From Paracoccaceae bacterium (lineage in GTDB: Bacteria; Pseudomonadota; Alphaproteobacteria; Rhodobacterales; Rhodobacteraceae): a stretch of DNA of 52,270 bases. The DNA lies in NCBI GenBank assembly GCA_014872815.1, contig WKFK01000013.1, positions 1-52,270 of the forward strand, read 5' to 3'. The position numbers were made by a program, and so were the translations under genes. Of the stretch, positions 24,711 to 33,501 are shown piece by piece (the stretch's first letter is position 1; each line of letters begins with the position of its first letter). The notes below the pieces were generated by a model. It had not been told where the DNA came from, searched no databases, and saw only the letters and a list, made by a program, of their open reading frames with translations.

Positions 24711-25940
24711 TTAGCCGCGATATTTGGACAGCAGCATCGAGCCGTTGGTGCCACCAAAGCCGAAGCTGTTGGTCATCACTGTGTCCAGACCGGCGTTTTC
24801 CACCAGATCAGTGGCCACTTCGCCCGGGTTGATTGCCGGGTCCAGAGTTTCCACGTTGATCGATGGCGTGATGAAGTCGCCATCCAGCATCAGCAGGCAG
24901 AAGATCGCTTCCAATGCGCCCGCCGCGCCCTGAGCGTGGCCGGTCATGGATTTGGTCGAAGAGATTGGCGGTGTGGTGCCTTCGCCGAAGACACGGCGCA
25001 CGGCCTCTACTTCGCCAACATCGCCAACGGGTGTGGAGGTGCCGTGGGCGTTGATGTAGCTGACCTTGCGGTCTTCAGGCAGGGTGGCCACGGCCAGACG
25101 CATGGCGCGCTCGCCGCCTTCACCGGAAGGTGCCACCATGTCGTGGCCGTCGGAGGTTGCGGCAAAGCCGGTGACCTCGGCGTAGATTTTGGCACCGCGC
25201 GCGAGGGCGTGCTCGAGGTCTTCGAGAACCACAATGCCGCCGCCGCCGGAAATCACAAAGCCGTCGCGGTCCGCGTCAAAGGCGCGGGAGGCTTTTTCCG
25301 GGGTGTCGTTGTATTTGCTGCTCATCGCGCCCATGGCGTCAAACAGGCAAGAGAGCGTCCAGTCGAGTTCTTCGCCGCCGCCCGCGAACATCACGTCCTG
25401 TTTGCCCATCATGATCTGCTCTGCGGCGTTGCCGATACAGTGTAGCGAGGTGGAACAAGCGGAGGTGATCGAGTAGTTGATGCCTTTGATTTTAAAGGCG
25501 GTCGCCAGGTTGGCGGAAATCGTCGAGCTCATGCATTTTGGCACCGCAAATGGCCCAATGCGCTTGGTCGCGCCGGTTTTTGCAACCGTCTGGTGCGCGG
25601 TCAGCATCGCAGAGGTGGACGGGCCGCCAGAGCCCGCCACAAGGCCGGTGCGCTCGTTCACAACCTGATCTTCGGAAAGGCCAGCGTCGGCGATGGCCTG
25701 CTGCATGGCGATATGGGCGTAGGCCGCACCCCCGCCCATAAAGCGCAGGGTGCGTTTGTCGACGTGTTCTTTGATATCGATGTCGAGATGACCGGCGATC
25801 TGGCTGCGGAAGCCGTGCTCGGCCATTTCAGAACTGGCGGAAATGCCGGATTTGCCCGCTTTCAGCGAGGCGGTGACTTCTTCGGCATTGTTGCCAATCG
25901 AGGATACGATACCCAGTCCGGTAACGACGACGCGACGCAT
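24711..25940 (-). CDS. fabB: beta-ketoacyl-ACP synthase I
   Basis: A 409-residue condensing enzyme of the FabB type. The catalytic triad is visible: Cys in [10 protein letters not shown], His in [11 protein letters not shown] and His in [10 protein letters not shown]. The start [18 protein letters not shown] and end [11 protein letters not shown] are typical. FabB extends acyl-ACP and is required, with FabA, for the unsaturated branch. FabA is encoded on the same strand at 31310-31816, upstream in transcription direction, but about 5.4 kb of other genes lie between, and fabA has its own terminator, so fabB must be expressed separately. GGGAGAGCGCAC precedes ATG 25940. No fabI follows; the next gene points the other way. 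Confidence 0.94.
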   Translation of the reverse strand: MRRVVVTGLGIVSSIGNNAEEVTASLKAGKSGISASSEMAEHGFRSQIAGHLDIDIKEHVDKRTLRFMGGGAAYAHIAMQQAIADAGLSEDQVVNERTGLVAGSGGPSTSAMLTAHQTVAKTGATKRIGPFAVPKCMSSTISANLATAFKIKGINYSITSACSTSLHCIGNAAEQIMMGKQDVMFAGGGEELDWTLSCLFDAMGAMSSKYNDTPEKASRAFDADRDGFVISGGGGIVVLEDLEHALARGAKIYAEVTGFAATSDGHDMVAPSGEGGERAMRLAVATLPEDRKVSYINAHGTSTPVGDVGEVEAVRRVFGEGTTPPISSTKSMTGHAQGAAGALEAIFCLLMLDGDFITPSINVETLDPAINPGEVATDLVENAGLDTVMTNSFGFGGTNGSMLLSKYRG

Positions 25941-26031
25941 GTGCGCTCTCCCATAGTTTGCTGGGCACTATGTAGGGGATGAAGGGGGGGCGGCGCAAGG
26001 TGGGGTGACAGTTGCCCCTGCGAGTTTTCGG

Positions 26032-26511
26032 TCAGCAAGAGTTCGCCACACTCCGCGTGAAGCGTTCGCCGGACGGGAGATAGGTTTCGAGAATGATCTG
26101 CCCCCCCGCTGCAAAATAGGCGCGGCTGTTCCGGTCGCCACAATAATTGTTTTTGAGGTGCTCTTTCAGATAGGCCTCGTAGCCTTGCTTGCCGATTGGA
26201 AAACCATATTTGTCCAAGTCTTTCGTCATGTCTTGAGGAACATCCCATCTGACAATGGTTTGACTTCCTTTTGCTTTGATATCTCGAAGAACCGCACCCC
26301 CGCCCATCTTGCGGCCGGTATTCAAATCACCAATTTTTTCAAGTGATTTAGGGAAATAGCATAGGATTGCGCCGTTACAGGACTCAAAAAGCGCCACTGA
26401 CTCAGATCGACTGGGCATGACCCACGCCTTGTTGGAGGGTTTGCTTGATGGCGCTTCGCTACAAGCTGCTGCGAGAGAGGCGAAAGCAAGGGAGGCAATA
26501 AGGCTGCGCAT
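26032..26511 (-). CDS. putative lipoprotein of unknown function
   Basis: Read from ATG 26511, the product has 159 residues. A short signal peptide MRSLIASLAFASLAAAC ends in a lipobox-like LAAAC, so Cys17 would be lipidated and the protein held in the periplasm. The mature part has Cys in ESCNGAILCYF and in NNYCGDRNSRAYF and a final SVANSC, so up to four further cysteines that could pair. I see no known domain. It stands alone between fabB and the ABC transporter, in DNA with slightly lower GC, inside the block that separates fabB from fabA. A start 25 codons earlier exists but would hide the signal peptide. Confidence 0.65.
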   Translation of the reverse strand: MRSLIASLAFASLAAACSEAPSSKPSNKAWVMPSRSESVALFESCNGAILCYFPKSLEKIGDLNTGRKMGGGAVLRDIKAKGSQTIVRWDVPQDMTKDLDKYGFPIGKQGYEAYLKEHLKNNYCGDRNSRAYFAAGGQIILETYLPSGERFTRSVANSC

Positions 26512-26691
26512 TAAGATACTCAGTGAACTAAATCTCTTTAAGGTAGAGTGTATTGTTGTGGGGTATTCGCCTGGATTGCGAGGCAAAAAGCTATGACGTG
26601 TCGCAGCACGGAAAAATCAGTTGCTAAAAGAGCACGGGCTTTCTCGTTCGGACGCTGCCAAATCTCTGATTTGGCTATGGCTGGAAATCAC

Positions 26692-27462
26692 TCACGCCAG
26701 CCTTGCATCCACATAGAGCACATTGCGCTGGGTGCGCTCTAGGTCTGTGAGCACGCGGTAGGTGTCTTCGATCTGGGGCAGGGCGAGGATGTGCTCGGGC
26801 TTGCCATCGGCCAGAATGGCGCCGTTGCGTAGGAGCACGAGGCGGTCGCAGAATTTGGCGGCGAGGTTCAAATCGTGCAGGGCGGCCATGACCACCGGTT
26901 TTTTGCGGTCCATCTCATTGCGGATGGAGGTCAAGATCGAGAGCTGGTGGTGGAGGTCCAGCGCGCTGGTGGGTTCATCGAGCAGGATCACATCGGGCGC
27001 ACGCACGATGGTTTGGGCCACCGCCACCATTTGCGCCTGTCCGCCGCTGAGATCGGCCACGCCACGATTGGCAAGGTGGGACAGGCCGAGGGCGTGTAAC
27101 GTGTCAGACACGCGGTCGAGGTTTTCGTCGTTCACGCGCCATCCAGTTGTTTGTTTGAGCGCAAGCAGCACGCTTTCAAACACTGACAGAAGCGCGTTGC
27201 AGCCATAGGCTTGCGGCATGTAAGCCACCCGTTTGGCGCGGTCTTTGCGCCCCAAATGGGTGACGTCCTCGCCGGCAATGGTCAGCGCGCCTTTGTTGGG
27301 GGTGATCAGCCCGGCGATGGTTTTGAACAAGGTGGATTTTCCTGCGGCGTTTGGGCCGATGAGGCCCACAAAGGCGCCGGGGGGGATATCTTTGACGGTG
27401 ACGTCTTGCAGCACATTGGTGCGGCCATAGCCTGCGGACAGGTTGTCGATGGTCAGGGTCAT
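26692..27462 (-). CDS. iron-siderophore/heme-type ABC transporter, ATPase
   Basis: A 256-residue ABC ATPase of the FepC/FecE type. Walker A is GPNAAGKST near residue 38, the Q-loop is YMPQAYG, the signature is DLSGGQAQMVAVAQ, Walker B is VILLDEPTSAL and the switch His is in ALHDLNLA. It powers import through the permease encoded just upstream, whose stop it overlaps (ATGA at 27459-27462). The frame is open for another 130 codons upstream, but that part overlaps the permease and is not family-like. With the permease and binding protein it forms a complete three-part importer on one strand. Confidence 0.92.
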   Translation of the reverse strand: MTLTIDNLSAGYGRTNVLQDVTVKDIPPGAFVGLIGPNAAGKSTLFKTIAGLITPNKGALTIAGEDVTHLGRKDRAKRVAYMPQAYGCNALLSVFESVLLALKQTTGWRVNDENLDRVSDTLHALGLSHLANRGVADLSGGQAQMVAVAQTIVRAPDVILLDEPTSALDLHHQLSILTSIRNEMDRKKPVVMAALHDLNLAAKFCDRLVLLRNGAILADGKPEHILALPQIEDTYRVLTDLERTQRNVLYVDARLA

Positions 27463-28520
27463 TGCAGGCGCTCCCGTCGTGAGCTGAGGATGATGGAGAT
27501 GAAGATCGGCACGCCAATCAGGGAAGTGATGATGCCGATGGGGTAGATGATGCCCGGGGTGATGGTTTTGGAGATCAGGGAGGTAAGGGACAGAACCAGC
27601 GCGCCAACCATGGCCGACAGCGGCACGAAGTAGCGCTGGTCTTCGCCGACCAGCATGCGGGCGATGTGTGGGCCAACGAGGCCAACAAAGCCGACGGTGC
27701 CAACAAAGGACACGGCGGTGGCGGCAAGGAGCGAGATGCAGATCAACATTTCCACACGCAGGCGGCCAACATCGACGCCCATGCTTTGCGCGGTGGCTTC
27801 GCCCATGCGCAAGGCGGTCATCGGCCAGGTGCGGTAGAGGCTGAAGGGGATGGCGAAGCACAATAGGATGGTGCCGAGGCCGATCTTTTCCCAGCTGGCG
27901 CGGCTGAGGGAGCCCATCATCCAGAAGACAATGCGGGCGATTTGATCCTCGGATGCCATGTATTGCATCAGCGCCAGCAAGGCGGAGAAGGTGAAGAAGA
28001 TCGCGATGCCAAAGAGGATCATGGTTTCAGATCCCACGCCTTTGAGGCGGGTGGCGAGCAGGATGAAACCACAGGTGCAGAGCGCGAAGACAAAGGCGTT
28101 TACAGTGACCAGCAAGGGGCCAACGGCGGGGATGACGCTGAAACCAAGAACGATGGCGAGCGAGGCGCCGAAGCTCGCGGCGGCGGAGACGCCAAGCGTG
28201 AACGGTTCGGCCAGCGGGTTGTTCAGGATGGTCTGCATCTGTGCACCGGCCACGGCGAGAAGTGCGCCAACAAGGACAGCCGTGACGGCGACGGGCAGGC
28301 GGTAGTCCCAGACAATGACTTTTAACCGGGCGCCGTGGGACATTGGGTCCACCAGCACCTCGGCGATGGTGGACAGGCTATAGCCGCCGGGGCCGGTGGT
28401 GATGTCCAAAAGAAAGCTCAGGCACAGAAGGCCAAAGACAGCGGCGATGACGCCATAGCGGCGGGACACGCGGGCGACATAGTCGTGCCGGATGGCCGCG
28501 GGATCAACTTCGAGGGTCAC
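27459..28520 (-). CDS. iron ABC transporter permease, FecCD family
   Basis: A 353-residue inner-membrane permease with about ten hydrophobic segments. The conserved FecCD words are RLPVAVTAVLVGALLAVAGAQMQTILNNPLAEPFTLGVS near residues 75-115 and VGFVGLVGPHIARMLVG near residue 285. One gene encodes the permease, so the functional pore is probably a homodimer. It imports ferric siderophore, heme or cobalamin-type ligands; the ligand is not readable. It lies between the binding-protein gene (75-base gap) and the ATPase gene (4-base overlap), all in one direction. Confidence 0.92.
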   Translation of the reverse strand: MTLEVDPAAIRHDYVARVSRRYGVIAAVFGLLCLSFLLDITTGPGGYSLSTIAEVLVDPMSHGARLKVIVWDYRLPVAVTAVLVGALLAVAGAQMQTILNNPLAEPFTLGVSAAASFGASLAIVLGFSVIPAVGPLLVTVNAFVFALCTCGFILLATRLKGVGSETMILFGIAIFFTFSALLALMQYMASEDQIARIVFWMMGSLSRASWEKIGLGTILLCFAIPFSLYRTWPMTALRMGEATAQSMGVDVGRLRVEMLICISLLAATAVSFVGTVGFVGLVGPHIARMLVGEDQRYFVPLSAMVGALVLSLTSLISKTITPGIIYPIGIITSLIGVPIFISIILSSRRERLQ

Positions 28521-28595
28521 GGGGGAGGTCTCCGAGGAGGGAAAGATACAGTGTCCGGCCCCGCACAGAGCGGAGCCGGGCGTTGGCGCGGGGGA

Positions 28596-29750
28596 TCAGC
28601 CGCCAACCTTCAGACTGCCCCAGAACACGCCGGAGTAGTCAATCGGAAGGAACCTATCGTGTAGTTCCTTCATGGAGGCTTCTGGGTCTACGTCCTCAAA
28701 CAGCTCCGGGTGCATCCATTTGGCAAAAGCCTGCATGGCGACGAAGTGGTACGGGCTGTTGTAGAACTGATGGTAAACCGAGTGGAATCGGCCGTTTTTC
28801 ACCGCCGACAGTTCGCCCCAACCTTCACGTGAGGCGAGACCCGCAAGGCGTTCTTGTACTGCGGCGGGCTCTGCTTCGTAGCCAAACAGAACAGCGGTGG
28901 TGGCCGGGTTGGCCTCAGACCAGTTGGCACCGGTGCCGATGATGATTTCCGGATCATCGGCAAAGATCGCCTCAAGGCTGACGCTGGTTTTGAAGCCTGG
29001 GAACTTCATGGAGCCCCAGTTGCGGCCACCGGCCAGATCGACCAGGCGGCCGAGGTTTGCCGCGCCATAGGTGTTGCAGCATTTGTTCGGGTTATAGCCT
29101 GCAGCATTTTCGATGAAGACAATGGGGCGGTCTTCCGCCGGGATCTGCGCCACGCGGGCGTAGATCTGTTTCATCTGGCGCTGGTAGAAGTCGCCGAATT
29201 CATCCGCCTGATCGCGTCTGTCAAATATACGCCCCATCAGTTGAATGCTGGGCACGGTGTTCTCGGTTGGGTTCTGGCGGAAGTCGACAAAGACCGTGGC
29301 CACGCCCGCCTCATCCAGCTTTTCGATGATGCCGCTTTCCTGCGCCTTGAGTAGGTTGCCTAGGTTCATGAACACCACTTCGGTGCCAAGCGCCACAACC
29401 GCTTCGAGGTTCCACTCGTCGGAATAGGGGCTGCCAAAGCTCTTCAGATCGGCAATCTCAGGGTATTTGGCCAGGTATTTGCGGTAGGCGTCCGGGTCAT
29501 ATTTGACCATGTCATCTTTCCAGCCGACGACGCGCTCAAACGGGTTGTCTCGATCCAGAAGCGCAATCGAATAGATCATGCGGCCTTCGCCGATCACGAC
29601 TTTGGATGGGTTTTTCTCAACTTCGACAACGCGGCCTGCGACGTCGGTGACGGTGATGGTCTCTGCAAGGGCGATCGTGGCGGACGTTACGGACAACGTC
29701 ATGGCTGCGGCAGCGGAGCAAAGACCCCGTGTCAGTGTGCTGACTTTCAT
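28596..29750 (-). CDS. periplasmic iron-complex-binding protein of the ABC importer
   Basis: A 384-residue exported protein. A signal peptide of about 29 residues ends ATIALA before ETITVTDVAGRVVEV, the usual start of FecB/FhuD-like binding proteins. The two-lobed body contains RMIYSIALL and DPEIIIGTGANW, and the paired CC in NPNKCCNTYGA is unusual. It is longer than many family members, mainly through the YDPDAYRKYLAKYPE and C-terminal segments. It should collect an iron complex and hand it to the permease. ATG 29750 follows GGAGAGACCC. The adjacent LysR gene and the nearby irr gene are possible regulators; no clear Fur or Irr box is visible upstream. Confidence 0.88.
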   Translation of the reverse strand: MKVSTLTRGLCSAAAAMTLSVTSATIALAETITVTDVAGRVVEVEKNPSKVVIGEGRMIYSIALLDRDNPFERVVGWKDDMVKYDPDAYRKYLAKYPEIADLKSFGSPYSDEWNLEAVVALGTEVVFMNLGNLLKAQESGIIEKLDEAGVATVFVDFRQNPTENTVPSIQLMGRIFDRRDQADEFGDFYQRQMKQIYARVAQIPAEDRPIVFIENAAGYNPNKCCNTYGAANLGRLVDLAGGRNWGSMKFPGFKTSVSLEAIFADDPEIIIGTGANWSEANPATTAVLFGYEAEPAAVQERLAGLASREGWGELSAVKNGRFHSVYHQFYNSPYHFVAMQAFAKWMHPELFEDVDPEASMKELHDRFLPIDYSGVFWGSLKVGG

Positions 29751-29875
29751 GGGTCTCTCCTTGGATGTGTCGCGCTCAGAGTCGCGATCTGCGCGCAAGT
29801 GATATTAATGCAGTAAAAGAGTCAAGTATGAGGTGGGTGTTTTGCCGTGGAAATTCTGAGGTTTATCAGGGGGTA

Positions 29876-30769
29876 TTATTTCAAGCGGTCAACAAGAAAG
29901 GTTGTGAGTGCTTTGATATGCGGTTTTGCCAGCTTGGAATGTGGCACTGTCAAAGAAACGGGGAGAGGGGAAATATGCCAGTTTGGCAGCAATTGAACCA
30001 TTCGCCCTTCGGCAATGTCTGCTGCGACGATGTCGCGGGCCAGAACGGCGATGCCATGGCCCATGCGCGCGGCTTGAACGCACAGTTCGTAGGAGTTTGC
30101 GAGCACTTGCGGACGCGGTGTTTGGAACTGAAACATCTCAGCGTTTTGGGTGAATGACCAGATTGTGTTTTCTTGTTCACGTAAGACAACAGGCTGGCCT
30201 GCCAATTGACTGGGATGGTTATAGCTCTTGGTTGAAAATGGCGCGGATGCCGCCGCGCAAATCACGCGTTCAATGGGTTTTAGCGGGTACGCCTTAACGC
30301 CGCTGTCTTTGATGGCGCCAACGCGTATGCGCAGGTCAATGCCTGATGTTTCACGGTCTGTTGGGTGGTCTGCGCCAATTGCTCGAACACGGATGTTGGG
30401 GAATTGGTCAAAGAAATCCTTCAATTGCGGGAGCACATATTCGGTGAGGTAGATGTTGGAGCCGCCGAGGCTCGCAACACCCGTGATCTCAGGGCCTTGT
30501 TGTCCCGGCGTTCCAATTTCAGACCGGGCATGAGCAACCGCGTCGACAGCCGTCGAACAGCCTTCTAACAACGCCTGTCCTGCCTGGGTGAGGCCGACTT
30601 TTCGGGTGCTGCGGTGAAACAGCTTCAGATCAAGATCTTGTTCCAGTTCTACGAGCTTCTGACTGACGTTTGATTTCGATAACCGCAACAGATCTGCGGC
30701 TTCGGTAATCGAGCCCGTACGGGCGATGGCGACAAAAACTTCAATATGCGAAAAAAAGCGACTGTTCAT
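29876..30769 (-). CDS. LysR-family transcriptional regulator
   Basis: A 297-residue LysR protein. The winged helix-turn-helix fills residues 1-60 (FVAIARTGSITEAADLLRLSKSNVSQKLVELEQDLDLKLF pattern), followed by a linker helix and a substrate-binding-like effector domain. Two candidate targets flank it: the small monooxygenase-like gene read divergently from 30879, and the ABC importer that follows on its own strand 126 bases on. A 7-bp-arm inverted repeat at 30785-30806 in the divergent gap is a good candidate for its own binding site. Effector unknown. Confidence 0.9.
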   Translation of the reverse strand: MNSRFFSHIEVFVAIARTGSITEAADLLRLSKSNVSQKLVELEQDLDLKLFHRSTRKVGLTQAGQALLEGCSTAVDAVAHARSEIGTPGQQGPEITGVASLGGSNIYLTEYVLPQLKDFFDQFPNIRVRAIGADHPTDRETSGIDLRIRVGAIKDSGVKAYPLKPIERVICAAASAPFSTKSYNHPSQLAGQPVVLREQENTIWSFTQNAEMFQFQTPRPQVLANSYELCVQAARMGHGIAVLARDIVAADIAEGRMVQLLPNWHISPLPVSLTVPHSKLAKPHIKALTTFLVDRLK

Positions 30770-30784
30770 AATGGTGAACAGTAA

Positions 30785-30806
30785 TTCAGTAATTGTCAGT
30801 ACTGAA
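30785..30806. promoter_or_regulatory. inverted repeat, candidate LysR binding site
   Basis: TTCAGTA (30785-30791) and TACTGAA (30800-30806) are perfect inverted arms separated by 8 bases, with the T-N11-A spacing style of LysR boxes. It lies 16 bases from the LysR start codon and about 70 bases upstream of the divergent gene. Confidence 0.55.
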
Positions 30807-30878
30807 GGATAAAATTGCGTGTTAGCCAGCGTGCATCAGCGGCCAATGAAGCCGCACAGTGTTGGAAGGATTGAAGGT

Positions 30879-31175
30879 ATGACTAAAGAACCAATCGTTG
30901 AGATTGTACGTTGGCGTGGATTGGATGGCATCACTGACGACCAAATGACAGAAGCCGTTGCCGGTATAGAGCCGGATTTGAAGACGCTGCCGGGGTTTGT
31001 CAGTCAGACTTTGCACAAAGACGACGATGGGCATTGGGTCGCTCTTTATGAGTGGCAAGAGCGTGCACAAGGCGAAGCCTCGATTGCGCTTATGGGCCCA
31101 AAAGATACGTTTGCTAGGTTGATGGCGTTGGTGCTGCCTGAGAGCATTCAGATCGAGTTTTTGTCCCATCCCTGA
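30879..31175 (+). CDS. small dimeric alpha-beta barrel (ABM-like) protein
   Basis: A 98-residue protein. EIVRWRGLDGITDDQMTEAVAGIEPDLKTLPGFVSQTLHKDDDGHWVALYEW resembles the stress-responsive/antibiotic-biosynthesis-monooxygenase-like ferredoxin fold that forms dimeric barrels. Some members are monooxygenases or heme-degrading enzymes, others are only structural relatives; no catalytic residue can be singled out here. The start at ATG 30879 follows GAAGG; the frame begins 20 codons earlier without a ribosome site. It is divergent from the LysR gene, with the inverted repeat between, and is the probable LysR target. Confidence 0.72.
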   Translation: MTKEPIVEIVRWRGLDGITDDQMTEAVAGIEPDLKTLPGFVSQTLHKDDDGHWVALYEWQERAQGEASIALMGPKDTFARLMALVLPESIQIEFLSHP

Positions 31176-31249
31176 GTGCGCAGAGCGCACTGTGTAAGGG
31201 TGGCTTGGACTTCATCGTGCTCCTGCGCGTCTGTGCGACCTATCAATAA

Positions 31250-31279
31250 AAAGCTCCCGGAGATACCTTCGGGAGCTTT
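31250..31279 (-). terminator. terminator downstream of fabA
   Basis: AAAGCTCCCG (31250-31259) and CGGGAGCTTT (31270-31279) form a 10-bp stem. Read on the minus strand the stem is followed by TTTATTG, as expected for the end of the fabA transcript 31 bases away. It may also stop the small + gene ending at 31175. Confidence 0.85.
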
Positions 31280-31309
31280 CGTGTTGTTTCTTAAAAGCGT
31301 CTGCCCAGC

Positions 31310-31816
31310 TTATTCCGCCGCGAGACCAACCTTCATGTCTTTCACTTCATAGATCTCTTCGCCGTCGGCAAAGACTTTGCCGTTGGCGACGCCGAGCTTC
31401 AGCTTACGGTCGATGATGCGGGTGAAATCCACGTGGTAGGTCAGCATTTTGCGGTCTGGTTTGACCATGCCTTTGAGCTTCACTTCGCCCACGCCCATCG
31501 CCATGCCTTTGCCGGGCATGCCGCGCCAGCCGAGGTTGAAGCCGGTGAGCTGCCACAGACCGTCAAGGCCGAGACAACCTGGCATGATCGGGTTGCCGGG
31601 GAAATGGCATTCAAAGAACCACAGGTCCGGGGTGATGTCGAACTCTGCGACCACGTGGCCTTTGCCAAACTCGCCGCGGTCTGCGGAGATATCGGTGATG
31701 CGGTCCATCATCAGCATGGGCGGCGCAGGCAGTTGCGCGTTGCCGGGGCCAAACAATTCGCCACGGGCGCATTTCAGCAGGTCGTCTTTGTCAAAGCTCG
31801 TGGGATAGTCGGCCAT
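31310..31816 (-). CDS. fabA: 3-hydroxydecanoyl-ACP dehydratase/isomerase
   Basis: A 168-residue hotdog enzyme, the normal FabA length. The active-site His71 in [12 protein letters not shown] and Asp85 in LGLDGLWQL align with E. coli H70 and D84. FabA dehydrates 3-hydroxydecanoyl-ACP and isomerises the double bond, opening the unsaturated fatty-acid branch with FabB. It is divergent from irr, an arrangement common in Rhodobacteraceae. The terminator 31 bases after the stop and the distance to fabB show that here fabA is transcribed by itself. Confidence 0.96.
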   Translation of the reverse strand: MADYPTSFDKDDLLKCARGELFGPGNAQLPAPPMLMMDRITDISADRGEFGKGHVVAEFDITPDLWFFECHFPGNPIMPGCLGLDGLWQLTGFNLGWRGMPGKGMAMGVGEVKLKGMVKPDRKMLTYHVDFTRIIDRKLKLGVANGKVFADGEEIYEVKDMKVGLAAE

Positions 31817-31994
31817 TCTGGGTGGTCCCTTGTCATTTAGGTGTTGCTTTCGCCTGCTTTATCACCTGCTAGCCCGTCCCTGCAAGGTGAGTGTCAGGCG
31901 TGGCCGCTTGGCTCTGCGCGCTTGCGACTCATTTTCATTTGAACTCAGCCGCATTTTTGCGCTAAATATGCGGCTGACGCACAGGATTGAACAG

Positions 31995-32411
31995 ATGACC
32001 ACTGAGGCACTTCGCAACGGCACCCAATGGCTCGCATCGGCTGGACTGCGCCCGACACGGCAACGTGTGGCGCTGGCAGCATTGCTTGTGGGCGACGGAA
32101 ACGACCGGCACGTGACGGCGGAAAGCCTATTTGCCTCTGTGCGCGAGCATGGTGACAGCGTGTCTTTGGCCACGGTGTACAATACGCTGCGGGCGTTTTG
32201 CGACGCGGGCCTGATGCAGGAAATTACGGTGGATGGGGCCAAGAGCTATTTTGATACCAACACCGGCGACCATCCGCATTTCTTCTGGGAAGACGACCGC
32301 GTGCTGACCGACGCGCCAGCCGACGAGCTGGAGATTTCCCGACTGCCCGGTGCGCCTGAGGGCGCTGAGATTTCCAAGATCGACGTGGTAATCCGCTTGC
32401 GCCGCACCTAG
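31995..32411 (+). CDS. irr: Irr-type iron-response regulator (Fur superfamily)
   Basis: A 138-residue Fur-superfamily protein. The winged helix carries LRPTRQRVALAALL and SLATVYNTLRAFCDAGL. The C-terminal part, HPHFFWEDDRVL followed by ISRLPGAPEGAEISKIDVVIRLRR, is the Irr rather than the Fur pattern and lacks the Cys-rich zinc knuckle. Irr senses heme status and represses or activates iron genes in alphaproteobacteria. ATG 31995 with AGGA 8 bases before is preferred to ATG 31968. The gene is divergent from fabA; an iron importer lies in the same neighbourhood and could be one of its targets, though I see no clear Irr box. Confidence 0.88.
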   Translation: MTTEALRNGTQWLASAGLRPTRQRVALAALLVGDGNDRHVTAESLFASVREHGDSVSLATVYNTLRAFCDAGLMQEITVDGAKSYFDTNTGDHPHFFWEDDRVLTDAPADELEISRLPGAPEGAEISKIDVVIRLRRT

Positions 32412-32498
32412 GCGCGACGCTGGGTTAAAGTTTTCTGAGAGCAATTGTCCTTGATTTGGGCCTGTGACAGCATGGGCCCAGAGCAGGGAGGATGTGTC

Positions 32499-33479
32499 AT
32501 GAAAGCTGTAACGTGGCGGGGCTTTGGGCCGGCGCGGGATGTTTTGAAGGTTGAGGAGTTGGCGACGCCAACAGCGGGGGCTGGAGAGGTGTTGGTGCGG
32601 GTGGCCTATTCCGGCGTGAACCCGTCAGACTGTAAGGCGCGCAGAGGGTCGCGGCCGGGCGTGACCAAACCGCCATTTGACATGATTGTGCCGCACAGCG
32701 ATGGGTCCGGTGTGATTGAGGCAGTCGGCGACGGTGTCGACGCGGCCCGCGTGGGCGAGCGCGTATGGCTTTGGAATGGGCAATGGCAGCGGCCGTTTGG
32801 GACCTGCGCTGAGTACATCGCCGTGCCGGCGGAGCAAGCGGTGGCCTTGCCTGACAGCGTGTCGCTTGAGGACGGCGCAGTGATGGGCATTCCGGGCCTG
32901 ACGGCGGCGCAGACGGTGTTTGGCGGTGGCGATGTGGCTGGCCAAACGGTGCTGGTGTCCGGCGGCGGCGGCTCGGTTGGATATCTTGCGGTGCAACTGG
33001 CGGCTTGGGGCGGGGCGACGGTGATCGCGACCTGCGGGGCGCGAGATATGGACCGCGTGAAAGCAGCGGGCGCAACACATGTGTTCGATTATGCCAGCCC
33101 GACATTGGCGGCGGATATATTGGCCGTGTGCGACGGTGTGGATCGCGCGGTGGAAGTTGAGCTGGGGCCGAACCTGCCTCTGCTGACCGAAGTGATGAAA
33201 CCACTGGGCACCATTGCCGCCTATGGGTCTGCCAAGGACATGGCACCGGAGATGCCGTTTGGGCCGATGCTGTTCAAGGCGCTCAAGCTGGATATTTCGC
33301 TGATCTACATTTTGCCCCTCAAGGAGCGCGAGGCGGCGATTGCAAGGCTACATGGCGCGTTTGCGGATGGCGCTTTGAGGCTGGACGCGCCAAATGTGTT
33401 TGCTTTGGAAGAGGCAGCTGCGGCACATGAGATGGTGGAGGCCGGGAGGCGCACCGGGGCTGTTTTGGTGACGTGCTGA
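32499..33479 (+). CDS. NADPH:quinone oxidoreductase-like MDR protein
   Basis: A 326-residue zinc-free medium-chain reductase. MKAVTWRGFGPARDVLKVEEL is the quinone-reductase opening, VAYSGVNPSDCKARRG places a conserved Asn near residue 45, and SGGGGSVGYLAVQLA (about residues 148-162) binds the dinucleotide. It would reduce quinones or activated alkenes with NADPH. GGGAGGAT sits just before ATG 32499. It follows irr by 88 bases on the same strand but the gap suggests its own promoter. It is convergent with the phospholipase-D-type gene. Confidence 0.9.
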   Translation: MKAVTWRGFGPARDVLKVEELATPTAGAGEVLVRVAYSGVNPSDCKARRGSRPGVTKPPFDMIVPHSDGSGVIEAVGDGVDAARVGERVWLWNGQWQRPFGTCAEYIAVPAEQAVALPDSVSLEDGAVMGIPGLTAAQTVFGGGDVAGQTVLVSGGGGSVGYLAVQLAAWGGATVIATCGARDMDRVKAAGATHVFDYASPTLAADILAVCDGVDRAVEVELGPNLPLLTEVMKPLGTIAAYGSAKDMAPEMPFGPMLFKALKLDISLIYILPLKEREAAIARLHGAFADGALRLDAPNVFALEEAAAAHEMVEAGRRTGAVLVTC

Positions 33480-33501
33480 CTCTTTAACTTAAGCCTTCTA
33501 G

